A DNA stretch of 64,000 nucleotides from NCBI RefSeq assembly GCF_000524195.1, contig NW_020170437.1, forward strand, positions 319,525 through 383,524, in the 5' to 3' direction. The notes below the pieces were generated by a model. The model was not told the origin of the DNA and ran no database searches. It was given only the letters and a program-made list of their open reading frames with translations. Below are positions 1 through 20,192 of this stretch, in pieces. A program made the translations under genes and the position numbers. Within the stretch, counting starts at the first letter, position 1, and every line of letters starts with the position of its first letter. The DNA is from Echinococcus granulosus. Taxonomy: Eukaryota; Platyhelminthes; Cestoda; Cyclophyllidea; Taeniidae.

Positions 1-1212
1 TTGCCTCTTTTTCTATTCACTCTGAGTTTGGACAGTTTTCTTAATTTCCTTTTTATGAGTACCGATTATGGCATATTTTACTTCTAGGTCCAAATTTTTA
101 GAGATCATTATACCAAAGTGTGGATTTTTTTGTGTTTTTACCTACTCAGAGGCCAACTGGTTAACTAGTTTATTAGAAATCAATTCCCATTTTTAGAATA
201 CATTTAAGAAGAATGCCTAGTTAATCATTCTTTTGTATAGTTCTAGTTTCTAAATTCTACAGAGGTGGCACTTTATTTACAAATGTGACAACCATTTCTG
301 TGCAGTTCTATGCAAGCGGTTTTCGACTTTTATAATATGCGTTACCGTCGCTAGTTCTATTCGTATGTACGTCTAATTTTTATGTTTCCGATAAAAAACA
401 GGATAACTTGAAACACTTTGCTTTAAAACAGGCACATTAATGCTTTGTATAGTTACAATGGATTCGTGAATGTAATATTATGTTAAAAAAGTTTTCAAAT
501 AGACTCGAAAGAAGCAGCTGTTTTTACTTTGGCCCCCCTATTGCTTTTAATGTGATCTTTTGGGCCATTTTAAAGGTTCCAATTCTTATAAAATATGTGC
601 ACTGAATTATCCCAGAAAGGGACGAGTCCTCCACTTGATAGAAAGATTTGTCTGGATCTTTACTCACGGCTAAAATATGTAAAATTACTGGTTACAAAGT
701 AGGCTGTGTTTAATGTAAAGCTTTAGTAAAGACTACCTTGCTTTCCATTTTAATTCTTGTTTTGCCACTTACCTCTACTTTCTGTTCACCGTAAAAATGT
801 TTGTCAAGCGGATAATTTTGACGAATAAAGTACAGGTTTTATTATTGACAATTAGTAGTTCCTTATTTCTACTTTGTTTCAAAATAGAATGCACTGGTTC
901 GAAATTTTCTGATGCTTTCTTAGCAGTTTTTAGTTATAATAATTCAAAGTTTTTCTTAAAGTTGGGTGGCTTAGTGGCTAAACAAAGGGATGAAAGTTAA
1001 GCAGATGTCTGCTTTAGAAAAAGTTGATTGTAGCGCTCACACTTAGTGAATATTTAAAACTTTAGTGAAGTTCTAAGCTACCAAAAATTTTAACTATAGC
1101 ATCTGTTGTATTAAGATGCAACAGGGATTCGTGTTCTAGGTCGTACATTATTCTTTAGTGTTGAAGATCACTTTCGATCTTGACCATGTGACATGTTTCA
1201 TGGTCTAGACAG
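1..1212. other. Non-coding sequence upstream of the first visible CFAP45 exon
   Basis: No convincing exon is seen. The sequence is AT-rich with stops in all frames apart from a 67-codon open frame at 797-1000 that resembles nothing I know. Because the first visible CFAP45 exon begins at a 3' splice site (ctagacag, ending at 1212), this stretch is most likely an intron of CFAP45, with the amino-terminal exons before the window. Confidence 0.6.
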
Positions 1213-3786
1213 AGTTAACAAATCGCAAGGATGAGATGAAAAAGCTCGATATGGAGCGTCGTGCGAACGAGAAACTCAACGAGTTGGAGGAAGAGGCAAG
1301 GCAGAAGGCGCAATACCTTCTGTCGAAGGCGATGGAGCAGCGCCAGGATGAGGAGGAAGAAATAAAGCAACTGAACGCAGCTATTACAAATGCTAAGATC
1401 CAGACTATTCGCGATGCACAGGTGCTCGAAAAACAGCAAATTAAGAAGGAATTGGCTGAGGAGAATGACCGACTTGATCGCATGATGGAAATGGACCGTC
1501 AAAACGCTCTCCAGATCCAGACTGCAATTGAGACGAAACGAAAAGAAGCGGTAAATACTAGTCCAGTGTTCTGTAGAGCTTATATCTGATAAGGTAAAAC
1601 AACTTGCTTGAACTATTCGTTGACATGTAAAGCCTCCTTAGTTCCCCTCCAATGAATTTAGCGTTCTCGATGGGAAGATTTTAACATCTTTCTCTTCTGT
1701 GTACTATGTAATGGCTATTGAGGTCGACATTCAATCTCGTAGTCCTTGTCTTTCAGGAAATGTTGGGAGAATGTGAAATAATTAACCAGATAAACCAGAA
1801 TGAGCAGGAGCGTTTACTGAGACTAGAAAAGACGGAGCAGGAGAATATGGCGGTACGCAAGAAGATAGCGAGTGAGATGCTGGAGGAGATGAACCGTAGA
1901 ATTGACAGGAAGACAAAGCAGCAGCTCCTAAGAGAGGAATTGGATAAGTGCAACGATTCGATGCGCAAAATGCGATTGAAAAAGGCTGAGGAAGAAAGAC
2001 TGCTTGATTTGAAAATCATGCAAGAACAGAAGGCAAAAGCTGTGAGTTAGACTGCTGTCTGTTCATTAGTACTGTAGTTTGAGTCCTCTTCACAAAACTG
2101 TTTCAAAAGGTTGCATGAACGGGCTTAGTATTTAGTATTTCATTTACGCGCTGTTTGCATTTTATCCACATCTCCCATTAATAAGATCACAGATAGTTTG
2201 TATGCTTGCATAGACGTATTCTCACAAAGACTGTCAAAGTAGTAAATTCATTTCCCATAATTGGTTTTGTAGGAACGACTTTGTTTTTTTCATAGTGAGA
2301 TGGCATTTGCGCACATATATTGTCACACTCGCCAGTGTGAGAGCATAAAAGGGAAAGTTTGCGAGACAGAAGTTCACGACTTCAGCATGGAAATCAAACG
2401 ACTAGCCCCTTTGTTCTGTCCGTTTTACCCTATCCTGCAGGAGCGTGAGGCGGCCTTTGAGGAGGAGCAGCGATGCATCCGCTGTGAGAAGGAGAGAGAG
2501 ACGAACCGACTGCGGGGCTTACAGGAACGTGCCATCGATCTGCAGGCAGAGAAGAACGCTCTGCGTGCTAAGCGGGCCATGGAGGAGAACGAACGACAAT
2601 GGCGCCGGAAGGAGCTGGCAGCCGCCAAGAGAGCTCAGGAAGCCAGGGAGGAAATGAACCGAGAGCGCATCAGAGCGGAAGAAAACAAGACCCGTCTTCT
2701 TGCCATGGAGGCGACGCGCAACAAAGTGGACTTCGAACGAATTCTACAGTAAGCCTTTATTTCTTACTACATAGAGATAAGTTTGTGGAAATTTTCCGCT
2801 CATAAGCGAGAATAACTAAATAGATGATAGAAAACTGGAACAATACTACCTTTCAAATAATGCGGGTTTTTATTTTTAGGGTGAAATTATCTGTGGAAAA
2901 TAAAGTGGGCATTGGTAATAGGTTACGTTGTAGATAATGTAGCGAAGAATCTTCTCGCGTTGTTAAGAATCGACATGCTTCCCTTTGTACTTGGATTGGG
3001 CATCCTTAAAAATGATAAATTTGGACTAACTGGTTAGTTTTATTTTGGAATTTATCTTTCCAGACACCAGAAGGAATTGATAGAAAAGGATAGACTTGAA
3101 GAGAAAAGGCGCAATAAGATGAAAATGGAGTTCTGTAACGACTTGAAGAAGCAGATATGTGAGAAGGAGCAGCAAAGAATCGCGGAGCGAAATGCCTTCT
3201 TCGAAGAGGGTGTGAGAATGGAAGAAGAGGCGCGGCTGCGTCGTTTACGTTTGGAAGATGCTAAGAATCGTAAGATGGAAGAACTCAGGCAAGCCTTCGT
3301 CGACTTTACTGAGTCCTTAGCTGAACCATCACTCATTCAATCAAGCTAGTTAGATGTAACGAAAAGCTCGGTTTTTGAGTAATTTTTTACACATGGCAAA
3401 ACCCATGATTTTCCTTTTTATCAAGGTTCGCATCTCCTTTTATCAAGTTTATATGAAATTCCCCACTGCCACTCTTAATAGGTAGCATCTTATTGACTTT
3501 TTCACCAACATTTTTTTTCAGCACTTTTCACTAATTTTTAATTAAAGTCAATACTCTTCAACAAATTTTTTAGATCATTCGATTCAGCAAAGAACATATT
3601 CGTCACCATTTTAATGTAAAAAACTAAACGCCGATTAGTTTTTCGTAAAACCTGTGATATTCAGAATCCACAAAATAACTTTATTTCTTATTCTGACTTT
3701 ATAGGAAGGCAGGAATACCGGAGAAGTATTTGGCAGAAATTGAAAGGAAGGCTGGGCAATTAAATATTACTAACGTAAAAATTTGA
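1213..3786 (+). CDS. CFAP45: Cilia- and flagella-associated protein 45 (CFAP45/CCDC19), 3' part
   Basis: CFAP45 is a coiled-coil microtubule inner protein that lines doublet microtubules of motile cilia and flagella and carries a trichohyalin-plectin-homology region. Exons read from splice sites and phase: 1213-1550, 1757-2041, 2441-2748, 3064-3288 and 3705-3786 (stop TGA 3784-3786). The joined product is about 410 residues, almost wholly charged alpha-helix. It carries family hallmarks such as IRDAQVLEKQQIKKEL and MMEMDRQ in the first exon, QAEKNALRAKRA and RQWRRKE in the third, FERILQ at the third junction, and the C-terminal GIPEKYLAEIERKAG, matching the human GLPEKYCIEAERKA end. Human CFAP45 is about 550 residues, so roughly 140 N-terminal residues lie before the window. 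The first exon could start at 1213 or 1215. The last intron has a GC donor (see findings). Identification is from remembered family sequence and is strong. Confidence 0.92.
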
Positions 3787-3857
3787 GCACCAGCAAATAT
3801 AACAAAACTTATCCACACCTAGAAATGTACTTAAGGTGTTATTAAATGCTTCTGACG

Positions 3858-3863
3858 AATAAA
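3858..3863 (+). terminator. Polyadenylation signal AATAAA for CFAP45
   Basis: A canonical AATAAA lies 72 bases after the CFAP45 stop codon, followed by a T-rich stretch. It fits a short 3' UTR. Confidence 0.6.
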
Positions 3864-5868
3864 AATATTTTATTGTTTTCCACAATAAGATTTCTGAAAT
3901 ACGATATGGGCAAATTACGCCTTTTACAAACGTTAGTTGCCAATTTTAATAACTCGATGTTTGCTTGCGGAAGTTGTCTCGACCCCATCAAGCTCCCAAC
4001 CAGACAGTCAATGGATAAGGCCCTCAGATTAGACGTGATGAGAAAGCAAGGGGGGTACGCGCCTGGCGGTTAGGGTGTGGAGACTGCCTGAGTGTGTGAT
4101 TTGCATGTCTCGGTATTTTCAGTTACGCGTAGTCCTAGCAACTGATTGAGCGTGGCGCGCCTTCGAGTGGCTATCAGTGCACTTAGAGCACATTTTCTGC
4201 TTGATGTGGTCCAATCAAGAGAGAGTGGCTGCTCGAGGATTAGTAAACAGGTGCAACTTTTAAAAAATCAGAGCGGGACGTATTTCTGTAGTTGCAAGCA
4301 TCCGCAGTACGTATGGAAAAGAGTGGCTTACCAAGCCTTTCCTAAAGCTGCGTGGAAGAAGACCCTTTGTTAACGTGTAGAGGCCTAGGTGACTAGCTGT
4401 ACAACCGGAAGCCCACGCTGTCGAATCAAAATACGGCTTCATAATTAAGCTTGCAGCCAAACAAAGTGTTGGATTCAAACAGAGCTTCCTCTTCTTTCGA
4501 GCATTATCCTAGGGCCAGTCATCTCCTTTGGGTGTCAAAAAATTGTCAGAGCTTTCAAGACTACTTACTAAGCAGAACCGGAGGACATTAGATCCCAGCG
4601 TATTGATGCGTATTCATATTTCCACTTGCAAAATGCACAGGAGAGGAAAGGATTCACTAGCTTTTTATTACAGCACTCTACAACTAGTGCACTTTGTATG
4701 CGAAATGTTATCCATAAAAACAACCCGAACGGAGTGCTATTTGGGTAAAGAGGGGTTCGGGATTGCCTGGGTAGTCTAGTAATTTGCGTCATCCTTTAGT
4801 GTTAGCCAGTCGCCTGCATGCGCCATATTAGGCTATCAGGGTCTTAAAGAAAGTAATTGGAACATCCATATAATTAACGTAAATGTTTCCATAATGGACT
4901 TTTCAAGTTGTTAAGGTACGATAGCGGCAGCAGCAAGCGGACTTGGTCCAATTGTATAAAAAATCCTTATTCTTATGGTTGCTTACAAAATCTTGACGTA
5001 TAAGGCAAAAAAATGAATGCACGAAGGCATTCAACAAATGGATCGAAATGGCATCCATCTTCAACACCTAATTCCTTCTCGAGCTCTTCAGTAAGGCGCA
5101 CAAAAACTGTTCATATTTCAGGTCATTCGTAGTTGTTCTCACTAAAAAAGAAAATAAAATAACTTTAACCTATTTAAGTTCTCCAAAAATCAGCAGCTGC
5201 TCTTGTAAAGCACTTTTTTGGGAAAAACTTATCGCATTTATAATAGACATGCGCCTGGTTTGAACTTGGTTCATTGAGTACATTAACAAATCGCACAATA
5301 CAAAAGATAAGTAGATGAAAGCAGACTAGCCTGCGATGTACTTATTGCTATTTCATTCTTAGTTTATAATAATAATGGCGATATCAAGTAACTTTGGTCA
5401 TCCAGCAATTAGAAATTGTCCAATGAACAGAGGATCTTAAGATCAGGCAATTTAGCCTATTCATTATTCTTTCTGATACTCTCGCATGGGCTCGACGCAA
5501 AGGAGGTATCATTTTAATTTAGTCTACTGAGTTTGCCCCTAGTTTTAGACTTTTTTGTAAAGCTGTTTTTTAAACACCTTGAGGTATTTCCTACTGACGA
5601 CTGTATTGCGCAGCCTCACCTTGTAGGTTTCTTTAGGGATGGAGAATGGATTTAGTTGTATTCCTAACATTGTTTATTTATTTAACTACGACTTATTTTC
5701 AATTAAGATCTAATTGAAACTGCTGGTGAACTAGTCTGCATCGTCGACTCTGTATTTTCGATACTTTTCAATCTTGTTCTAGTATTTTTTGTCTTTGTAC
5801 ATTCTCCATTGTCTATTCACTCGTTAACGTTCTTATTCACATTCACAGTTCTTAAATGTCCTTTTTAG
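3864..5868. other. Intergenic region between CFAP45 and BLM
   Basis: No exon is supported. Around 4000-4850 the base composition is more GC-rich than the flanks and contains scattered open frames of 70-80 codons on both strands, which suggests an old unclassified repeat. From 4850 to 5860 the sequence is AT-rich and unremarkable. Upstream 5' UTR or an additional first exon of the BLM gene may be hidden here. Confidence 0.5.
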
Positions 5869-13682
<7,814 letters not shown>

Positions 13683-13995
13683 CATCGCTGGCTCGATTGT
13701 CAAAATGTTTTGCTTTATCACTGCCTTGGTTTTCGTGGTTCTCGCTAGCTGTCTACTGTGCTAATGGAACCCAGTTAACCAAGTGGCTGAACATGCCCAA
13801 GGCAACCGAGACATCGCTCAATAGCACGGCGTCGAGGCAAGACTGTCGGAGCGCTCAAAAGGCTGAATGCTGGCTAGTCGCTACAGGAATCTCTCAAGTG
13901 CGCCACTGGTGCGAAGTAATTTTGCAGCTTGTTCATTTTTGCTGCTGTCCATATGTTGAATTTCCACAATTATTTTAAGCTGTGACCAACTACCC

Positions 13996-14001
13996 ATTAA
14001 A
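13996..14001 (+). terminator. Possible polyadenylation signal ATTAAA for BLM
   Basis: ATTAAA about 310 bases after the proposed BLM stop codon and about 165 bases before the end of the convergent GID8 gene. No AATAAA is seen nearer, so this is the best candidate only. Confidence 0.3.
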
Positions 14002-14165
14002 GAAGCATCATTTCCCCCATTCGAAAAAAATTCAACTCAATACGCGTTACTTCTCATTTGCACATCATGATAAGTTCGATGTGGCAGTGGTTCAAAAGGG
14101 GAGGGTACGAGACAGCCAAACAGGAGCAGAGCAAGGGGACGAGTTGCGAAAGGGAAGGAAGGAGG

Positions 14166-15456
14166 TTACAGTGAGGCGAGTTCGGAGGGTAGATCCAACT
14201 CGCTGATATCACGGAAGTGGAGCAGCAAGGCCATCAATTTGGTAAGACGAGGTACGGTGGCCGAAGAGGCGGAACCAGCAGCCTTGGGCAGACCTGTCAG
14301 ACCGCCACTCCCTCCACCGCCACCGCAGCTGCCATGGGCCGCACCACCGGTGGCCCCGAGGAGGGTGGTGTCAGTCTCGCCGGCGCTGTTCTCGATGTGC
14401 CAGAGGATGGCACGATTCAATGCGCCCGCAATTAACTCTGCGTGGCGCGCGCCCAACAACGAGCCGTAGATGCTGTCCCCCGGCTCCTCAAATGCCAAAA
14501 GGGCCATAGTGTTTTCCATCTCGTGCAAAAGTTGCGGGTACTCGGAGAGACGGTGGCTTAGTGGGCCGGCTAGGTGGGACTGCGCAAAGGTCAAGGCCTC
14601 TTCCAAGCGATGACCACGGATCAATTCCAGCATTTGAAGCTGCCGCAGCTAAAACAGTTTCAGAATAGCCATTTCGATAAACAGAACAGCATTAATGTCC
14701 TATGGCGTATCCCACTTAGCCTCCAGTGAACTGTTACCATTATTCCACCAAATGGAAATGAAAATCAATTATGATGCTCAATAGCTAAAATAACAACAGT
14801 ATGACACCTAAAAACGTAAATTATGACTGTATTAGATGTCGCGTTTACGTAGGATCGATGTCAGTAGTGTACTTAATCAAAACAAATCATTTACTAATTT
14901 GTCAGTCAAGCAGAAGAGAGCACAAGTAGAATCGTCGTTAGAAGTTCTAATGCAAATGAAATTTTAGCTCAAAAATACATGAGACGCAGCGAAACAAAGC
15001 TGAACGATTCCCATGAATAGAATGAATGTAAAAGTATAGACAAAGATCCTTTTCAAAGCATAAGATGTTTAAGAAGCTTGCCTGAAAGTAGATATAGGGA
15101 TTCTTTTCAAACAGTTCTGGCCAAAGTTGATTGACTTTGTCAATGGTCTCTTCAATATGCCGACTGAGGACAGCTTCGCGGATTTCCATTCTTTCGGCAA
15201 GACTCGCACCAGTTGAGTGGATCTCCGACAGGGGCTGGGAAATACCAATTTCCTTGCTAAACTTTTCCGCAGCGTCCTTGTAACCCTCCACTACGAGATA
15301 TTCGAGAATTAGACGATTAATCTCTTGACGAGTTAATGTGAGCCCAGAAGGAGCACCGAGACACTCGAATGCAGTATATGAGGCCGCTGACGATTGAGCT
15401 TCTGTGGTCTTTGTAGTACTTTGCTCCGTTTGATCCGCTATTTGTGATGAATTCAT
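14166..15456 (-). CDS. GID8: GID8 homologue, CTLH E3 ligase subunit (LisH-CTLH-CRA)
   Basis: Scaffold subunit of the GID/CTLH ubiquitin ligase. Two exons: 15456-15082 (ATG at 15456) and 14648-14166, joining in phase 0 to 285 residues; human GID8 has 228. After a Ser/Thr-rich leader of about 38 residues come a LisH motif (TRQEINRLILEYLVVEGYKD), a CTLH segment (MEIREAVLSRHIEETIDKVN, LWPELFEKNPYIYFQ) and the CRA region (ELIRGHRLEEALTFAQSHLA, EMENTMALLAFEEP). Across the splice site the protein reads YIYFQ-LRQLQMLELI, equivalent to YLYFHLQQQHLIELI in vertebrates. The intron 14649-15081 uses a GC donor. A Gly/Ser/Ala-rich insertion of about 40 residues sits inside the CRA domain before the conserved PRLTKLMALLLHF segment. 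The gene is convergent with BLM. Confidence 0.93.
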
Positions 15457-17129
15457 CTCCTAAAACTACAAATGCCGTTTTTTTTGCAAAAAAAATCAGG
15501 AAAAATTCTGGCTCAAAATAGCTGGGGATTTAAAGCCATTGAATAAGAGCCCCTTCATAAATAACCTAATATCTTGAGGATACGGTCCTGTGCTAAAGAC
15601 AAAATAGCAAATGTTGGTTCCCAAGTATACCCGGAAGCCATAAAATGGGTGTGACAAGCTTCAACTAGATCTAACGTACTCCCGATATCAAATGCTGGGA
15701 TTCGAAAAGGACAAGGGATACCGAACAGGAAAATGTCTACTTCCGAGTACATATGGTACATGTAGTTAGGTGTTTAAAGATAAATGAGGATCACCCTTAG
15801 GTTACCGATAAGTTAGAAAACAAGTCGGACTTAGACCGCGCTGACCAGAAAGCCCGTTATTCAAATTTAAAACAAGTCATATGGGCCAGTTTTACGAACA
15901 CAGTTTTAATTTTTGTGCGTACAATTTAATTGGTGGGCTTAAGTTACCGACCAATTATTAAAAGCTCTGTATGAAAACTCATGAAAATAAATGACCATAA
16001 CTATCTCTGTAGCCACATTTAGCGTTATAAATCTGCATTTTATGGCTTTGCTTGGTTGTTTTTGATATTATTTTTCCTTCAATAATGGCACTGATCTGCA
16101 GGTTCCTAGAAGAGGAAAAGACATCATACACCCATTCTGCCCTACTTGAATTAAGTAAACCACCTTAATGTACAATTGAAATATCCGGAATTCGATGAAC
16201 AAACAGTGAACAACTTAATCGTCGTGAGCTTCAAATGCTTGCAGCCTCAAGTAAAAAAGATCCTATTTATTACTGCAACCTGATCCCTAAAACTATGTCG
16301 CAGCGTAGCAGATTGCGCTTTCATCGTAGTGTTTACGTGGGTGAGGCGTCCGCTTATAAGGAGCAAAACTAGAAGTTCAGAATGGGGGATTATTTTCTCT
16401 TTTTCGTGTTGTCACCTCGATTGCAATTGGTGGGGGCGCTTGTATAATACTTATGTTGTTTTAATATACCTTTCAGGGAGGAGGCAATCAGGAACTTCAA
16501 ACCCCGTGACCGGATTGTCCTCTTCCGTACTTCGTGACTGCGGTTCCCCTCCTTCTTGGACGTTGTATTTTCCCTCTCCATCTTTTCATCTCTAGTAAAT
16601 ATGTCCAAAATGAATGAATTGGGTTTGTCTAAGAACGCTAGGAATAGGGAAGCGGAGACCGATGAGTCTCGCTCCACACTTGGTTGGGTTGATATAATGG
16701 CTCATTGCCTAGGGAAACCTTGGCCGTCTGATTGATGGCCACCTCTCGTTTACATGCTGTTTCTGATCCTAGGATCGGTCTAGTTACTGTTTCCGATAAA
16801 ATTGGTTATTATTTTGTCTTTGATTATTTTAAAAGCGTTTGTGGATCTGGCTACAAATGGCTGCCCAAATTGTTTTACTATGTAAATTAAACCAAATGTG
16901 TTCACGGGCATACAGGCAAAGATGGCAGGTGTGGAATGGCATATCGGAGGTGCTTAGCTTATTTTCCTTAAAGGTTTCGAGCACTAGGAACCCGAAAAAT
17001 TCGTTTCAACTGGTTACTTCTTGATCAGCCGTAGGTTTTATAGTTTTGTGTCGTATAAACATACCATGAGGTCTACTTGTTAAAAAGTCATGATTGTGAT
17101 GCTGTACATATTCCCCGAGAACAAATGCA

Positions 17130-17283
17130 GCGTCCCGAGACTTCTCTGAAGACGAGAGACTATATTGAGCTCGGGCAGGACATATATTGTCGGCATACAG
17201 TAGAGCTTGGGGCCATCGACATAGCCCGGAGGCCAATTCACTCGGCGAGGGCGCACTGGTGGAGGACTGGAGTGACTCTAGCA
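17130..17283 (+). repeat. Dispersed repeat R2, copy 1
   Basis: Shares with the other copies an ordered set of blocks: CCCGAGACTTCTCTGAAGAC, GGGCAGGACATATATTGTCG, GCTTGGGGC, CATAGCCCGGAGGCCA and a GC-rich tail. Diverged and without coding capacity. Confidence 0.65.
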
Positions 17284-17511
17284 AATCCAGGAGTTGAATA
17301 AATAACTAACATATTGCATAAAGCATCAAAAAACTCGTATAGACCGGAAATTAAGCTGTTGTTGCCGTTTTATTTCAAATAAAGCAACGAATGTTTTCTC
17401 TGTTTTAGTTGGATGACCAGTAACAAATGTGTCAAACAATTAATGTTAACACAAAAGTCTATAAAATGGCTCATAAAATGGAAATACTACATAGGGTTGT
17501 TAGAATATAAC

Positions 17512-17614
17512 TGTAACGCCCGGAGACTTTCCTGAAAACAGTATGTATCGTCGACGTACAATATGGCTTTGGGGCTACTGGCATGGCCCCAAGGCCAGGT
17601 TGCTCAGTGGGCGT
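17512..17614 (+). repeat. Dispersed repeat R2, copy 2 (internally deleted)
   Basis: Begins TGTAACGCCCGGAGACTTTC, then jumps to the CGTCGACGTACAATATGG block and GGCTACTGGCATGGCCCC, GGCCAGGTTGCTCAGTGGG. The middle of the repeat is shortened compared with the copies at 17.1 and 59.9 kb. Confidence 0.65.
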
Positions 17615-19360
17615 ACAATAATGGAAACTCCAAGTGTCTCGTTATCGGAACCCAGACGTTAACAATTATCAGATTACATAACAATCGGGTTATGCCACGG
17701 TGTCTGCATAAGTCGTTATGTCATCGATACATGTGTAGATTTGGATCTACTTGCCAACTTAAGGAATTTCAAGACACTGTTAATCTTTGTCAGATAAAGT
17801 GGTGATGGGTTATTATCTCAGTGTAGGCATCTTTGGTAGCGGTTGAGTTTTTGTCAATAAAGGCAGATTCTAATTCTAGCGCTCTGATGGAGCACACCTT
17901 CTGAGGTGTCAGTGCCGTCACTGAGTTAGTCAATACGTGTGCTTGGAGAGTGCGCTCACTGCGCGTATGCAAGTTAACAATGCTCAATCACACTTGCCTT
18001 TGTTGTGATCTTGGTGGCATTGAGCGTAATTACAAGGGTGGCGTGACTTTCCACTTGACTTAAAAATATTTGTAAAACACCCCGTCTTTTGTGCAGCGTT
18101 GACTTTGGATTTGAGGCCCTAATGAACTTGATGGTTTTCATCCAAAACTTTGTTTGGATTTTACCTTTACACATCACATCTTTCATGATATTTCTTGTTA
18201 ACGCTTCCCTCACATACAATTTGTATTTTCAGCTCTGGTCTGTTTGGATTCTGGAGCAAGCACACCACAGATATCTGCGTAAATTCTCACCGATCAGGAT
18301 TTTGTTTAGATTTGCATCTCATTTGGATTTTTCATGTGAAATACCCATAGTATTGGTTAGAGACACCTCCTCTTGAGATGCTATTTACCTAAATTAAATA
18401 AACACTAGGTTATGTGGGAGGTGCAAATTCTAATGCTAAGAAAACTGTGGGCACTTTCACGTAAATGTGACAGTGGTAACTTTTGATATGACGATCACGG
18501 CATTTTGATGATTAGACATTTAATCTTGGCTCCCGCTTGTGTGCCACTCTTATCAAATGCTATATTCCAAAGGTGTCGTCTCACCGGCCCGATCACAGAA
18601 TCCATATGGATCCAACGTAGTCACGTTAAGCGAGAAAATGGGCAAGTTTTGTCCACTTCCGCTCATTACACCATAGCAGTGCAAGCGATGCGGCACCACC
18701 ATTAAGATAGCAATGGGAATAATACCAATTTTATACCTGCCGCCCTACTTTGGCAACGAGTAAATCAGTGCCCAACATAGGCCTCAATTTAGAAACAAAA
18801 AATTATCGAAAAAGTGCTTTGAGCACTCGCAAGTGAACTGCAACGAATGTCACAGGGCGCCATGAGCGCTACCAGTTTCTTTATGCTAAATCATCTTAAT
18901 GAGTGAGAGTGAAATGTTCATTTATTTTTAGTGGTACAGAATGCAAGAGTAGTGGTAATGAAACCCACTATTTAAGAATTCACTCCCTTAAAAATGTCAT
19001 TTCACCCATGACGCGCAGCCTATCACCTTTAAGTATGTTACACAACGAAATAAGCTGCCAATTTGACGTGTCAACTAAACTCGCACTAAGTTGTAGTAAC
19101 GTAATGTAGACAGCTCTGTAACGGGTTTTTCCAGATGGTTCACGACTAGTCTCGCTTCAAATGTTAATAGTTTTCCTGCAGACCACGAGACTGGGGCAGC
19201 TATCAAAGAAAGGCATCATTTTTAGTACTTGTATTAGGGGTTGTCACCAATTCTCTCATTCGTAGCATATGCACATCTCCCACCCCGCTTATCATACAGT
19301 AATATAACTCGGGGAAGTTATCCTTTAAGATCGGATTCTCTTTTCATTGCCACCAATGTA

Positions 19361-19510
19361 TCGGGTCTTCCGTGAAGACGAAAGAGGATGTAGCATCAGG
19401 GCAGAATATGTGTTAGCGGTGTAAAGATAGGCTGAGGTACTACCGGGATGGCCCGGAGGCCAGGCTGCTGAGCGGGAGCACAGTGACCGCCCCCTTCGGT
19501 GACCTTGGCA
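19361..19510 (+). repeat. Dispersed repeat R2, copy 3
   Basis: Contains TCTTCCGTGAAGACGAAAGA, GGGCAGAATATGTGTTAGCG, GGGATGGCCCGGAGGCCAGG, CTGCTGAGCGGGAGCACAGT and a GACCGCCCCCTTC tail. It is the best-preserved 3' half of the family here. Confidence 0.65.
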
Positions 19511-19884
19511 ACGAGTGATTTAATTGCCGCATCTGATGCATTGCTCTAAAAATAGCGGGAGTGGGTGTCAACCCCCTGAAACGAAATCTAGTTACCATTT
19601 CGTAGGCAATAGGCTGTAATGATACCAGGCATGGTGGGAAACCAAATGCCCTCCTTCGTATGTTGGTGAATGTACGACGCACCCGCTAAACATCTGAGAG
19701 AATGAGAGACTAATCCTGCGCAGTGTTGTTGAAGTATTCATGCATCTTTATGGATATTTGTGAACAGAAACCGTTCAAGCATACCAGTCTACACACTATG
19801 AATAAAAGCAAAATGACGAAGCAAAAACTGCTTATATCCTTATCCAATAACGGCAATCACAACATAGGAGGAGAAAAGTGGTAT

Positions 19885-19890
19885 GTTTAA
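19885..19890 (-). terminator. Candidate polyadenylation signal (ATTAAA) for the distal TMBIM last exon
   Basis: On the minus strand ATTAAA lies 150 bases downstream of the stop codon of the exon ending at 20040. Confidence 0.4.
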
Positions 19891-20039
19891 TAAAAAAATT
19901 TACGACAAGAACAGCTCGAGAGATGAAGGGAAGAGTGGAGATGGAAAGTTCACTAGTGAAGCACAGTTAGATTAGAACGAAAACGGAGAACAGCGTTTAA
20001 ATAGGCGATTCATCTAGGGTAGGGCTCGGTTGTTCCATT

Positions 20040-20192
20040 TCAATCACTGCTCACCACTCCGAAGAGTGAAAGGAAAATCATGAAGAGGTTAACCACATCG
20101 CAATACAGCTGCATCGCGCCGTAGATGTACTCCTCCGGCGACAATTCATACTTCCGACCGCCCATGATCATCTGCGTGTCGAAGGCTAGATA
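20040..20192 (-). other. Distal alternative last exon of the TMBIM gene (ends FGVVSSD)
   Basis: Preceded on the minus strand by a TTTTCAG acceptor in phase 0. It encodes 50 residues beginning YLAFDTQMIMGGRKYELSPE and ending in SLFGVVSSD. It is 33/45 identical to the proximal version over the aligned part by my count and is more GC-rich. Confidence 0.85.

Larger units (their letters stand above)
15457..20039. other. Intergenic region between GID8 and the TMBIM gene, with R2 repeats
   Basis: No exon can be supported on either strand. Three R2 repeat copies lie at about 17.1, 17.5 and 19.4 kb. The rest is AT-rich with short random open frames. The 3' UTR of the longer TMBIM isoform occupies the last few hundred bases (minus strand). 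Confidence 0.55.

Noticed and set aside
797..1000. 67-codon open frame upstream of CFAP45
   Set aside because: No splice context, no recognisable domain, low-complexity AT-rich sequence inside a probable intron.
4000..4850. Two vaguely similar GC-richer blocks that might be direct repeats (LTR-like)
   Set aside because: The similarity is limited to short words (GCCTG, ATTTGC, GGCTATCAG) and no element interior is recognisable.
15555..15761. 68-codon minus-strand open frame upstream of GID8
   Set aside because: No homology recognised, no joining splice sites to GID8 in frame; probably random or repeat-derived.
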